Below are positions 44,755 to 53,677 of a stretch of 64,000 nt of DNA, in pieces; within the stretch, counting starts at the first letter, position 1; each line of letters opens with the position of its first letter. Source of the stretch: an uncultured Flavobacteriaceae bacterium (GTDB lineage Bacteria; Bacteroidota; Bacteroidia; Flavobacteriales; Flavobacteriaceae); assembly GCA_905181615.1 (NCBI GenBank), contig CAJIYH010000002.1:248001-312000 (forward strand), given 5' to 3'. Under the pieces are notes generated by a model. It was not told where the DNA came from. It made no database searches and saw only the letters and a list, made by a program, of their open reading frames with translations. The translations under genes and the position numbers were made by a program.

Positions 44755-46379
44755 TCCTGGGTTTTATATACCCTTTTTAAATTCAATAAGTTAATTGCAT
44801 TCATTTCTAATCCATTCATATTTTTCCGTGTAAATCGAATTGCTTGATCATAATACAAAGGTATTACGGGGTATTTTGACATCAATAATTCATCCATCTT
44901 CTCATACAACAAGGTTCGTTCTTCCGGGTCTGATACCAGCATGGTTTTTTGATATAGACGATCAATTTCAATACTTTTAAAATGTGTATAGTTGGGTCCC
45001 TCGGGCGAAAAGTTTTTTGAATAAAACAGAGATAAATAATTCTCGGCATCAGGATAATCTGCAATCCAACTCGCTCTAAAGCTTTCTAAATTACCTGAAC
45101 TTTTTGCCTGACGTAAAGTTGCCGTAGGCATAAGGTCAATGGTAACATCGATTCCAATGTTTTGATAGGCTCGTTGTAAGTATTCGCATATATCGAGATA
45201 ATTCACATCAGTCGCCATTCTAATCTTGGGTTGTTCGTTGTATTCTTCAATAAATTCTAGGACTAAGGTTCGTGCTAACTGTGGATCATACTTGCTGAGG
45301 TTTTGATTTCCATGACCCGGAAGCCCTTTCGGTATAAAGCCTTGAAAAGCTGGAAATCCAATTGTGTTTCGTAAAAATAAAATCATTTTTTCACGATCAA
45401 ATCCAATATTCATTGCCTTCCTTATTTTTTGAGACTGTATCGCTTTGTTATCTGAGTCTAGGTAAAAACCGATGTATTCTGTATTTAAATAAGGCCCTTT
45501 TTCCATATCAATAACACCTTTATATTTTTTTTGAAGTTCTCCTAAAGGGGTAAGTAAATCATCTTTGTAAGAGGTGTCTAAAGAGTTTAAAAAATCAAAC
45601 TTACCTTGAATAAACAACATGAATTCACTTTGAATGTCAGGCAAAAAACTAATCGCTATTGCCTCTAAATAGGGGAGTTGATCTCCGTTTTCATCCTGCT
45701 CAAAATAGCGGTTATTTTTCCGAAGAACGAGTTTTACATCCTCTTCCCATTTTTTAAACTTGAAAGGTCCAGTTCCTATGGGGTTTGAGCGAAAATCCTC
45801 ATTAAAAAACAATATTCCTTCTACAGGAACAACCGAGCAATAGCGCATGGTTAGTAACCCTAAAAAAGCAGGAAACGGTTGCTTTAGTTCAATTAAGAGT
45901 GAGTGGTCATTTATGGCCTTGTAACCCGCGACATTTTTGAGAACCCAACCACCAGGGGAACCTGTTTTTTCATCTTTTAATCTGTCAAAACTATAAACAA
46001 AATCCTCTGCGTTGACTGTTCGAGTCATGGATTCTCCAAAAACAGGGGACTCATGGAAGTAAACATCTTCCCGAAGTTTAAAAGTGTATTTTTTTCCATC
46101 TGCACTGATATTCCATGATTTAGCAATTTCCGGTATTATATTTAATGAATCATCTAATTGAACCAAACCATTAAAAAGCTGCTGTATTGGCCATATATTC
46201 TGTGGATTTCTTGCGAAGGCTGGATCTAAGGAGGTGATGTTTCTAAATTCATTATACCTAAAGACATCATGATTATTAGTTGATGTTTCTGAGGCACAAC
46301 CATAAAGCAACAGATAAAGTAAAGGCAAAATCTTGCTTAGAAGTTGGAAGTTGAACTTGCTATGGAACTTGGAAATCAA
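44751..46379 (-). CDS. family 5 peptide-type ABC substrate-binding lipoprotein
   Basis: A lipoprotein of 542 residues with signal peptide and lipobox LLYGC (C28). The rest matches the DppA/OppA group: FRYNEFRNITSLDPAFARNP, then LFNGLVQLD, PEIAKSWNISADGKKYTFKL, VYSFDRLKDEKTGSP, NPIGTGPFKFKKWEED and IRKAMNIGFDR. These proteins bind peptides or other solutes for an ABC importer. No permease or ATPase genes are nearby. It is divergent from mtaB with about 69 nt between the starts. Confidence 0.85.
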   Translation of the reverse strand: MISKFHSKFNFQLLSKILPLLYLLLYGCASETSTNNHDVFRYNEFRNITSLDPAFARNPQNIWPIQQLFNGLVQLDDSLNIIPEIAKSWNISADGKKYTFKLREDVYFHESPVFGESMTRTVNAEDFVYSFDRLKDEKTGSPGGWVLKNVAGYKAINDHSLLIELKQPFPAFLGLLTMRYCSVVPVEGILFFNEDFRSNPIGTGPFKFKKWEEDVKLVLRKNNRYFEQDENGDQLPYLEAIAISFLPDIQSEFMLFIQGKFDFLNSLDTSYKDDLLTPLGELQKKYKGVIDMEKGPYLNTEYIGFYLDSDNKAIQSQKIRKAMNIGFDREKMILFLRNTIGFPAFQGFIPKGLPGHGNQNLSKYDPQLARTLVLEFIEEYNEQPKIRMATDVNYLDICEYLQRAYQNIGIDVTIDLMPTATLRQAKSSGNLESFRASWIADYPDAENYLSLFYSKNFSPEGPNYTHFKSIEIDRLYQKTMLVSDPEERTLLYEKMDELLMSKYPVIPLYYDQAIRFTRKNMNGLEMNAINLLNLKRVYKTQD

Positions 46380-46384
46380 AGTAG

Positions 46385-46392
46385 TATATTTG
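46385..46392 (+). promoter_or_regulatory. Possible -7 element of mtaB
   Basis: TATATTTG matches the TAnnTTTG consensus, 57 nt before the ATG at 46449. Candidate TTG elements upstream give spacers of 13 or 25 nt, neither ideal. Confidence 0.45.
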
Positions 46393-46448
46393 CTTCAAAA
46401 ATAACCTTTTATATATATATATTGGATTCATTGACTCCCAATCCCTCG

Positions 46449-47768
46449 ATGCTAGTAAAAAAAACTCGCGTTGCTTTTCATACGTTAGGTTGTAAACTTA
46501 ACTTTTCTGAAACAGCTTCAATAGCGCGTGACTTTTCGGAAGAACATTATCAACGTGTTGCTTTTGAAGATTCTGCCGATGTGTATGTTATTAATACATG
46601 CTCTGTTACTGAAAATGCAGACAAGCGTTTCAAAGCTTTGGTTGCAAAAGTTTTGCGTCAAAATCAGGATGCCTTCGTTGCAGCTATTGGATGTTATGCG
46701 CAGTTACAGCCCAAAGATTTGGCTAATGTTACTGGAGTGGATTTGGTTTTGGGTGCTTCAGAAAAATTCAAGCTAACACAATATCTAGATGATTTAACTA
46801 AAAAAGAAATTAGTGCCATACATTCTTGCGAAATAGATTCTGTAACTCAATATATCAGTAGTTTTTCTACAAGTGACCGCACACGTGCTTTTTTGAAGGT
46901 TCAAGATGGGTGCGATTATAAATGTACCTATTGCACAATTCCATTAGCACGTGGAATCTCTAGAAGCGATGACTTAAAGAATGTAATTGAGAATGCTAAA
47001 AAAATTGCAGCCCAAGACATTAAAGAAATTGTTTTGACCGGAGTTAATATTGGTGATTTCGGAAAAGGAGAATTTGGAACTAAAAAACACGAACATACTT
47101 TCCTTGATCTTGTAAAAGCTTTGGACAGAGTGGAAGGGATTAGTCGCATTCGAATTTCGTCAATAGAGCCTAATTTATTAAAAGACGAAACAATTGAATT
47201 TGTAGGCAAAAGCAATGCTTTTGTTCCCCACTTCCATGTTCCGCTTCAGAGTGGTAGTGATGTTATTCTCAAAAAAATGCGCCGCCGTTACTTATCTCAA
47301 CTATATATAGATCGTGTAAGGGCTATAAAAGAAGCAATGCCAAATGCATGTATTGGAGTTGATGTAATTGTTGGCTTTCCTGGAGAAACCGAAGAGGAGT
47401 TTTTAAAGACATATGCTTTTTTAGTAGATCTGGATATTTCGTATTTACATGTTTTTTCATATTCAGAAAGACCAAATACAGCAGCAGCATCAATGGAAAA
47501 AATTGTTTCTAAGCAAGTCAGAGCAAAACGCAGTAAAATGTTACGCGGTCTTTCGGTAAAGAAAAGACATCATTTTTACACCTCTCAATTAAGAACGTCA
47601 AGAGTTGTTCTTTTTGAAGGAGAAAATAAAATGGGTTATATAACTGGGTTTACAGACAATTATGTTAAAGTAAGAATGCCTTGGAATCCAAGTTTAGTTA
47701 ATACTTTGCGTAATGCAGAATTAAAGGAAATTGACGAAGAAGGTTTTGTGAGAATTAGTCTATTATAA
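46449..47768 (+). CDS. mtaB: tRNA (t6A37-C2) methylthiotransferase
   Basis: A radical-SAM methylthiotransferase of 439 residues that turns t6A into ms2t6A at position 37 of tRNA. The N-terminal UPF0004 domain binds one 4Fe-4S cluster through C15 (HTLGCKLNFSE), the cysteine in VINTCSVTENADKR and the one in IGCYAQ. The radical-SAM triad is in DGCDYKCTYCTIPLARG. The C-terminal part acts as a TRAM-like region. The ATG at 46449 gives MLVKKTRVAFHTLGC; the frame extends 35 codons upstream into the promoter region of the divergent gene and is not used. Confidence 0.92.
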   Translation: MLVKKTRVAFHTLGCKLNFSETASIARDFSEEHYQRVAFEDSADVYVINTCSVTENADKRFKALVAKVLRQNQDAFVAAIGCYAQLQPKDLANVTGVDLVLGASEKFKLTQYLDDLTKKEISAIHSCEIDSVTQYISSFSTSDRTRAFLKVQDGCDYKCTYCTIPLARGISRSDDLKNVIENAKKIAAQDIKEIVLTGVNIGDFGKGEFGTKKHEHTFLDLVKALDRVEGISRIRISSIEPNLLKDETIEFVGKSNAFVPHFHVPLQSGSDVILKKMRRRYLSQLYIDRVRAIKEAMPNACIGVDVIVGFPGETEEEFLKTYAFLVDLDISYLHVFSYSERPNTAAASMEKIVSKQVRAKRSKMLRGLSVKKRHHFYTSQLRTSRVVLFEGENKMGYITGFTDNYVKVRMPWNPSLVNTLRNAELKEIDEEGFVRISLL

Positions 47769-48056
47769 CTTAATTCCTACTGGTAAAAGATCTTTATAGC
47801 TTTTATTCTTTCTTAGAAAACCAGCTATTTCAGGACTTGTAGGAACAACTCTCATGTTTTTTTCAGCAACAAAATCAAGTACAGTTCTAATGAATTCATC
47901 TTTGAAAGCAGCCGAATCAATATTTTCAGGAACAATTAACTTGGTAAGAAAAATCTTACGTTCTTGCTCAGCATATTCAATTCGTGCCATAGATCCATTT
48001 GCAACAACTTCAAATTGACGTAAAAATTCATTATTTTCGAGGGTAAGTTGACTCAT
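47763..48056 (-). CDS. small GNAT-like N-acetyltransferase (YjdJ type)
   Basis: A protein of 97 residues that matches the short Gcn5-related acetyltransferase family (Acetyltransf_CG): ENNEFLRQFEVVANGSMARI, then EYAEQERKIFLTKLIVPENI, then LDFVAEKNMRVVPTSPEIAG and FLRKNKSYKDLL. It has only the core beta-sheet with the acetyl-CoA site. The substrate is unknown. The ATG at 48056 is preferred; the frame extends to 48080. It converges with mtaB with a 6-nt overlap. Confidence 0.78.
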   Translation of the reverse strand: MSQLTLENNEFLRQFEVVANGSMARIEYAEQERKIFLTKLIVPENIDSAAFKDEFIRTVLDFVAEKNMRVVPTSPEIAGFLRKNKSYKDLLPVGIKL

Positions 48057-48158
48057 GTCTGTTGATTTAGTTAAATTCAAAATTTAAAGGCCAAAGTTTG
48101 TTTACAATTTGAAATAAAAGGTAAAAGATGTTTTTACCATGATTTCTTAAACGGAGTT

Positions 48159-48166
48159 CAAAGATA
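48159..48166 (-). promoter_or_regulatory. Possible -7 element of the GNAT gene
   Basis: Minus-strand TATCTTTG matches TAnnTTTG, about 103 nt upstream of the start at 48056. The leader would be long, so this is uncertain. Confidence 0.35.
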
Positions 48167-48191
48167 CGAATTATTTGTTAATTAATTACTA

Positions 48192-48878
48192 ATGAAAGAT
48201 CACAGAGAAAATAAAAGTATGAAACGAGGTTTATATCTAATGCCTGGAATGGCAGCAAGTCCAAAGATATTTGAGTTTATAGATTTGTCAGCTTCTTTTA
48301 AGGTAATTTACTTGTCTTGGATTACCCCAGAACCTGAAGAGTCAATAGAAAGTTATGCAGTGAGAATGTGTGAACGAGTTGCGCATCAAGAGCCTATTTT
48401 ATTAGGGGTTTCTTTTGGAGGAGTTTTAGTTCAGGAAATGGCAAAGCACATTAAATGTCATAAGGTAGTTATTGTTTCTAGTGTTAAGTCGAATAAAGAG
48501 TTTCCTTTCTCAATGACTTTTTCAAAAAAAACAAATGCACATAAACTATTACCTACTCAGTGGATTAAAAATCTAGAAAGTTTAGCCCTTTTTGTTTTTG
48601 GTACTTCAGTTGAGCGCAAAGTAGATTTATATCAAAAGTATTTATCGGAACGCAATCCAGATTACTTAAAATGGGCAGTTCATACTTTGGTTAATTGGAA
48701 ACAGGAAGTCTTTGATTCTGAGATTATTCATATCCAGGGAGATAAAGACACGATATTTCCGTTTAAAAATATAATAAAAACGCGGCATCTTCATACCTTA
48801 CAAAACGGAACACATGCAATGATTTTAGCAAAATCACAATGGTTTAATAGTGAATTACCTAAAATATTATCTCAATAA
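48192..48878 (+). CDS. alpha/beta-hydrolase
   Basis: A protein of 228 residues with the nucleophile elbow GVSFGG (serine), an acidic residue in GDKDTIFP and a histidine in NGTHAMI, which complete the catalytic triad in the right order. Near the N-terminus GLYLMPGMAAS supplies the oxyanion region. The substrate is unknown. An internal ATG at 48219 (MKRGLYLMPG) is an alternative start. It precedes the lytic transglycosylase gene by 6 nt, so the two are probably co-transcribed. Confidence 0.82.
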   Translation: MKDHRENKSMKRGLYLMPGMAASPKIFEFIDLSASFKVIYLSWITPEPEESIESYAVRMCERVAHQEPILLGVSFGGVLVQEMAKHIKCHKVVIVSSVKSNKEFPFSMTFSKKTNAHKLLPTQWIKNLESLALFVFGTSVERKVDLYQKYLSERNPDYLKWAVHTLVNWKQEVFDSEIIHIQGDKDTIFPFKNIIKTRHLHTLQNGTHAMILAKSQWFNSELPKILSQ

Positions 48879-48884
48879 ATACAG

Positions 48885-49808
48885 ATGAAAATTAAAAATA
48901 AAATTTTTATTGGATCACTTCTTATAATAAGTGCTTTGATGCTATTCAGTTCAAGTTTGCTGAAAAGTAAAAGTGCTTTCAAATCTTACGGAATGATTGA
49001 ACCTTCTAAGGTTTATGCCTTAGATATTGCATCTGAATATACTTTTGCAGGAGAAACAGTGTCTCTAGAAGATCCAGACCTTCACGAACGAATGGATAAG
49101 GAGTTATTAGTTAATACGTACTGGCAGTCGAATATGATGTTGATGATTAAACGCAGTAATAAGTATTTCCCGTTAATCGAACGAATTCTAGAAGAGGAAG
49201 GTATTCCAAATGATTTCAAATACCTAGCTGTGATTGAAAGTGGTCTTGAAAACGTAAATTCACCAGCTGGAGCTAAAGGTTTTTGGCAGATTCTAAAAAC
49301 AACAGCACGTGAAATGGGACTTGAAGTAAACACAAATGTAGATGAACGCTATAATATTGAGTTTTCTACTCGTGTAGCTTGTGCTTATTTGAAAAAGGCG
49401 AAAAATAGATTAGGCTCTTGGACACTAGCAGCCGCTTCCTATAACAGAGGAATTTCTGGCATAGACAGGTTGCTTAAAATGCAACAAGTCGATTCGTATT
49501 ACGACCTATTACTTAATAGAGAAACTAAACGTTATGTTTTTCGGATTCTGGCAACTAAAGAAATCCTATCAAACCCTTCGAAATATGGATTTGTTTTTGA
49601 GAATCAAGATTTATATAACGTAATTCCTGTTTATAAAGTCGAGGTAGATACTGCAATCACTAATATTGCAAGTTTCGCAAAGAATATGGGGGTTAATTAT
49701 AAACAAATCAAAATCCACAATCCCTGGCTTCTTCAAAATCATCTGAATAATAAGTCAAGAAAACTGTATTACATTAAAATTCCACAGAACGTTAAGGTTG
49801 GTCCTTAG
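48885..49808 (+). CDS. MltD-like lytic transglycosylase
   Basis: A secreted peptidoglycan lytic transglycosylase of 307 residues with an N-terminal signal or anchor segment (IFIGSLLIISALMLFSSSLL). The SLT domain is at about residues 100-220: the catalytic glutamate lies in LAVIESGLENVNSP, followed by AKGFWQILKTTAREMGL and LAAASYNRGISGIDR. It cleaves the glycan strand of peptidoglycan to anhydro-muropeptides. No LysM repeat is visible; the C-terminal ~80 residues (VIPVYKVEVDTAITNIASFA) may be a divergent binding domain. Its stop overlaps that of the TPR gene by 4 nt (TTAG). Confidence 0.88.
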   Translation: MKIKNKIFIGSLLIISALMLFSSSLLKSKSAFKSYGMIEPSKVYALDIASEYTFAGETVSLEDPDLHERMDKELLVNTYWQSNMMLMIKRSNKYFPLIERILEEEGIPNDFKYLAVIESGLENVNSPAGAKGFWQILKTTAREMGLEVNTNVDERYNIEFSTRVACAYLKKAKNRLGSWTLAAASYNRGISGIDRLLKMQQVDSYYDLLLNRETKRYVFRILATKEILSNPSKYGFVFENQDLYNVIPVYKVEVDTAITNIASFAKNMGVNYKQIKIHNPWLLQNHLNNKSRKLYYIKIPQNVKVGP

Positions 49809-50320
49809 ATTCGTTTCATTTGTTGTTGCATTTGCTTAATCTGACCGCTTAAAACCCCTTGGGTATCGAGCTTTTTTGCTTTGTTAAGTAAAAGATTAGC
49901 TTCTCTTTTTCTTCTTTTTTGCATGTAAATTCCTGAGAGACTCAAGTTAGCCATTGCCAAATCGGTGTCCATTGATAAACCTAATTCTATGGCCTTTTTG
50001 AAATATTTTTCTGCTTTGGTAAGGTTCGTTTGTGAAAGAATAATACCATGTAAATAATTGAAATAACCTTGTTGTTTTCTTACCAAACTCTGCTCCGGAT
50101 TTGAAATTCGATTGAGCCATTTTAAAGTACCTTCAAAATTTTGCTTTCTCAATTGAAAAAAAGCAAGGAGTATAAACTCATTTTTGTAATAAAGTAAAAT
50201 AAACATACCTGCAATTAGCAGAAGAAAAATACCATTACCAATGGATCCTTCTATAAATTGGTAAATACTATATGCTGTTGTGAGCGCAGCAAGAATGAGT
50301 TTTATAATCTTAGGGAACAT
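49805..50320 (-). CDS. membrane-anchored TPR-like protein
   Basis: A protein of 171 residues with two membrane spans at about 5-50 (IIKLILAALTTAYSIYQF, GIFLLLIAGMFILLYY) and a cytoplasmic part made of helical repeats of the tetratricopeptide type (YLHGIILSQTNLTKAEKYFK, AIELG, then AMANLSLSGIYMQKRRKREA, NLLLNKAKKLD). It probably mediates protein contacts. I know no specific function. Confidence 0.7.
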   Translation of the reverse strand: MFPKIIKLILAALTTAYSIYQFIEGSIGNGIFLLLIAGMFILLYYKNEFILLAFFQLRKQNFEGTLKWLNRISNPEQSLVRKQQGYFNYLHGIILSQTNLTKAEKYFKKAIELGLSMDTDLAMANLSLSGIYMQKRRKREANLLLNKAKKLDTQGVLSGQIKQMQQQMKRI

Positions 50321-50508
50321 GCTTTAATGATTTTTGTCAAAGTTAAGAAAAACTAATCACTAAGGATGAATAAAGCACGACAACAGTTATAAGCTTATTT
50401 TAAGGGGTTATGTTTAAGTGATTTTTGGGTTATGAATGCAATTCTCTTAGATGTGTTTAATGTCGTGTTTTTTTTTTAAAATTTTAAAAGATTGTTTTTT
50501 AAAAACAC

Positions 50509-50538
50509 TTGTCTAAAATAAAACTTATCGTATATTTG
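50509..50538 (+). promoter_or_regulatory. Promoter of rpmH
   Basis: TTG at 50509-50511, a 19-nt spacer and TATATTTG at 50531-50538, a full match to the Bacteroidota promoter consensus. The rpmH start follows 50 nt downstream. Confidence 0.75.
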
Positions 50539-50587
50539 CTCACACTTTGGAAAGCAAGACATAAGTCTTTATTCAAACTTATATTTT

Positions 50588-50746
50588 ATGAAAAGAACAT
50601 TTCAACCCTCGAAGAGAAAAAGAAGAAACAAACACGGATTTCGTGATCGTATGGCTTCGGCTAATGGACGCAAAGTTTTAGCAAGTCGTAGAGCTAAAGG
50701 ACGTAAAAAAATATCTGTATCTTCTGAGCCAAGACATAAAAAATAA
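50588..50746 (+). CDS. rpmH: 50S ribosomal protein L34
   Basis: A highly basic protein of 52 residues starting [20 protein letters not shown], then [20 protein letters not shown]. This is the full L34 signature. The last residues ([12 protein letters not shown]) are the short tail usual in this phylum. It has its own promoter and terminator and stands alone, not next to rnpA or dnaA. Confidence 0.97.
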   Translation: MKRTFQPSKRKRRNKHGFRDRMASANGRKVLASRRAKGRKKISVSSEPRHKK

Positions 50747-50767
50747 TGAATCAAATCATTTAAATTT

Positions 50768-50804
50768 AAGGTGTTACTTTTATAAGTAACACCTTTTTTT
50801 TTTA
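50768..50804 (+). terminator. Rho-independent terminator after rpmH
   Basis: Perfect 12-bp stem AAGGTGTTACTT (50768-50779) and AAGTAACACCTT (50784-50795) with a TTAT loop and a long T run. It starts 22 nt after the rpmH stop. Confidence 0.92.
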
Positions 50805-50826
50805 TACTATTTAACTATCATAGCCA

Positions 50827-53676
50827 ATGCCTAAAAAACACCACCTTAAAACAGTCCTTATCATCGGATCAGGCCCAATTATTATTGGTCAAGCATGTGA
50901 ATTTGATTATGCAGGAACACAAGCACTTCGTTCTCTAAGAGATGACGGAATTACAACTGTATTAATCAACTCTAACCCTGCTACCATTATGACTGACCCT
51001 ACCATGGCAGATCATGTGTATCTCAAACCGTTGACTACAAAATCGATTTTAGAGATTTTGAAGAAGCACGATATTGATGCGGTCCTTCCTACCATGGGAG
51101 GACAAACTGCATTAAATTTATGTATTGAGGCTGATGAAAAAGGTATTTGGAAAGATTTTGATGTAGAGCTTATAGGTGTTGACATTGACGCAATTAATAT
51201 TACAGAAGATAGAGAGCAATTTAAACAATTGCTTAAAAAAATAGGCATCCCTGTTGCCCCAGCAGAAACAGCAACTTCGTTTTTGAAAGGAAAAGAAATC
51301 ATACAAAAATTTGGTTTCCCAGTAGTAATTCGACCTTCATTTACTTTAGGAGGTACAGGAGCTGCTTTTGTTCATAATGCAGAGGAGTTTGATGAGCTTT
51401 TGACCAGAGGTCTAGAAGCCTCTCCTATTCATGAAGTGCTTATTGATAAAGCATTAGTTGGATGGAAAGAATACGAGTTAGAATTACTTCGTGATAAAAA
51501 CGATAATGTTGTAATTATCTGTACAATTGAAAATATGGATCCTATGGGAATTCATACCGGAGATTCCATAACAGTTGCTCCTGCAATGACATTATCAGAC
51601 ACTACCTATCAACGTATGCGTGATATGGCGATTAAAATGATGCGCAGCATTGGAGATTTTGCAGGTGGATGTAATGTTCAGTTTGCTGTTAGTCCAGATG
51701 AGAACGAAGATATAATTGCTATTGAAATTAACCCAAGGGTTTCTAGATCTTCAGCTTTAGCATCTAAAGCTACTGGATATCCTATTGCCAAAATAGCAGC
51801 TAAATTAGCAATCGGTTATTCTTTAGATGAATTAGAAAATCAAATTACCAAGTCAACTTCGGCTCTTTTTGAACCCACAGTTGATTATGTAATTGTTAAA
51901 ATACCACGTTGGAACTTTGATAAATTTGAAGGATCTGACAGAACACTTGGTCTTCAAATGAAGTCCGTAGGAGAAGTAATGGGAATTGGTAGATCATTTC
52001 AAGAAGCCCTTCACAAAGCAACACAGTCTCTAGAGATTAAGCGAAATGGATTGGGAGCTGACGGAAAAGGATATACCGATTATGATCAAATTATATCTAA
52101 ACTTACATACGCCAGTTGGGATCGAGTATTTGTTATTTACGATGCAATCCAAATGGGAATACCGTTGAGTCGAATTCATGAAATTACAAAAATTGATTTA
52201 TGGTTTTTGAGACAATACGAGGAGTTATATGCTTTGGAGAAAGAGATTTCTAATTACTCTATAGATACTATCGATAAGCCCCTGTTGTTAGAGGCAAAGC
52301 AAAAAGGATTTGCAGATAGACAAATTGCACATATGCTCGACTGCATGGAAAGCGAAGTTTATAACTGCCGCTCCAAACTTGGAATTCAAAGAGTATATAA
52401 ATTAGTTGATACCTGTGCTGCAGAGTTTTCTGCAAAAACACCTTACTACTATTCTACTTTTGAAGAAAAGATGCAACTAAAAGATCAAGACCCTTTTAGT
52501 GATAATGAGAGTATAGTTTCGGATCGTAAAAAAATAGTAGTCCTAGGTTCAGGGCCTAACAGAATAGGCCAAGGAATTGAATTCGATTATTGTTGTGTCC
52601 ATGGAGTTTTAGCAGCTTCAGAATGTGGCTATGAGACAATTATGATTAACTGTAACCCTGAAACTGTTTCTACCGATTTTGATGTTGCAGATAAATTATA
52701 TTTTGAACCTGTTTTTTGGGAACATATTTACGACATCATCCAACACGAAAAACCCGAAGGCGTTATCGTTCAATTAGGGGGACAAACCGCATTAAAATTA
52801 GCTGAAAAGCTAGAACGTTATGGAATAAAGATAATAGGAACTAGTTTTCAAGCGCTTGATTTAGCAGAAGATCGTGGAAGTTTTTCTACGCTTTTAAAAG
52901 AAAACAACATCCCTTATCCAGATTTTGGAGTTGCAGAAAATGCTGAAGAAGCTCTAGCTCTAGCTGATGAATTAGATTTCCCTATTTTAGTTAGACCTTC
53001 TTATGTACTTGGTGGTCAGGGAATGAAAATTGTAATTAATAAAGAAGAGTTAGAAACTCATGTTGTAGACTTGCTACGTAAAATACCAAACAACAAACTC
53101 CTTTTAGATCATTACCTTGAAGGTGCTGTAGAGGCTGAAGCAGATGCTATTTGTGATGGAGAAGATGTTTATATTATTGGAATTATGGAGCATATCGAAC
53201 CTTGTGGAATTCACTCGGGAGATTCTAATGCAACCCTTCCAGTATTTAACTTAGGAGAATTTGTTATTCAACAAATTAAAGACCATACCGTTAAAATTGC
53301 TAAAGAATTAAAAACGGTTGGACTAATCAACATTCAATTTGCAATCAAAAACGATAAAGTATTTATCATAGAAGCGAATCCTAGAGCATCACGAACGGTT
53401 CCTTTTATAGCAAAGGCGTACAAAGAACCTTACGTTAACTATGCAACCAAAGTAATGTTAGGCGAAAAGAAGGTTAAAGATTTTAATTTTAACCCTCAAC
53501 TAGAAGGTTATGCTATTAAACAGCCTGTATTTTCATTTGATAAATTCCATAATGTAAATAAACAGCTTGGACCGGAAATGAAAAGTACAGGAGAGAGTAT
53601 TCTGTTTATTGATAGCTTAAAAGATGACCAGTTTTATGACTTATATGCTAGGCGTAAAATGTATTTAACAAAATAA
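50827..53676 (+). CDS. carB: carbamoyl-phosphate synthase large subunit, lacking the C-terminal regulatory domain
   Basis: A protein of 949 residues with two ATP-grasp halves. The first half starts LIIGSGPIIIGQACEFDYAG, with FPVVIRPSFTLGGTGAAFVH and AIEINPRVSRSSALASKATG. The second starts VVLGSGPNRIGQGIEFDYCC, with FPILVRPSYVLGGQGMKIVI and IEANPRASRTVPFIAKAYK. It makes carbamoyl phosphate for pyrimidine and arginine synthesis together with CarA, which is not in the window. E. coli CarB has about 1073 residues; the missing part is the MGS-like allosteric domain, and I believe this short form is normal for Bacteroidota. It converges with the ABC ATPase gene with only 1 nt between the stops. Confidence 0.95.
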   Translation: MPKKHHLKTVLIIGSGPIIIGQACEFDYAGTQALRSLRDDGITTVLINSNPATIMTDPTMADHVYLKPLTTKSILEILKKHDIDAVLPTMGGQTALNLCIEADEKGIWKDFDVELIGVDIDAINITEDREQFKQLLKKIGIPVAPAETATSFLKGKEIIQKFGFPVVIRPSFTLGGTGAAFVHNAEEFDELLTRGLEASPIHEVLIDKALVGWKEYELELLRDKNDNVVIICTIENMDPMGIHTGDSITVAPAMTLSDTTYQRMRDMAIKMMRSIGDFAGGCNVQFAVSPDENEDIIAIEINPRVSRSSALASKATGYPIAKIAAKLAIGYSLDELENQITKSTSALFEPTVDYVIVKIPRWNFDKFEGSDRTLGLQMKSVGEVMGIGRSFQEALHKATQSLEIKRNGLGADGKGYTDYDQIISKLTYASWDRVFVIYDAIQMGIPLSRIHEITKIDLWFLRQYEELYALEKEISNYSIDTIDKPLLLEAKQKGFADRQIAHMLDCMESEVYNCRSKLGIQRVYKLVDTCAAEFSAKTPYYYSTFEEKMQLKDQDPFSDNESIVSDRKKIVVLGSGPNRIGQGIEFDYCCVHGVLAASECGYETIMINCNPETVSTDFDVADKLYFEPVFWEHIYDIIQHEKPEGVIVQLGGQTALKLAEKLERYGIKIIGTSFQALDLAEDRGSFSTLLKENNIPYPDFGVAENAEEALALADELDFPILVRPSYVLGGQGMKIVINKEELETHVVDLLRKIPNNKLLLDHYLEGAVEAEADAICDGEDVYIIGIMEHIEPCGIHSGDSNATLPVFNLGEFVIQQIKDHTVKIAKELKTVGLINIQFAIKNDKVFIIEANPRASRTVPFIAKAYKEPYVNYATKVMLGEKKVKDFNFNPQLEGYAIKQPVFSFDKFHNVNKQLGPEMKSTGESILFIDSLKDDQFYDLYARRKMYLTK

Positions 53677-53677
53677 A

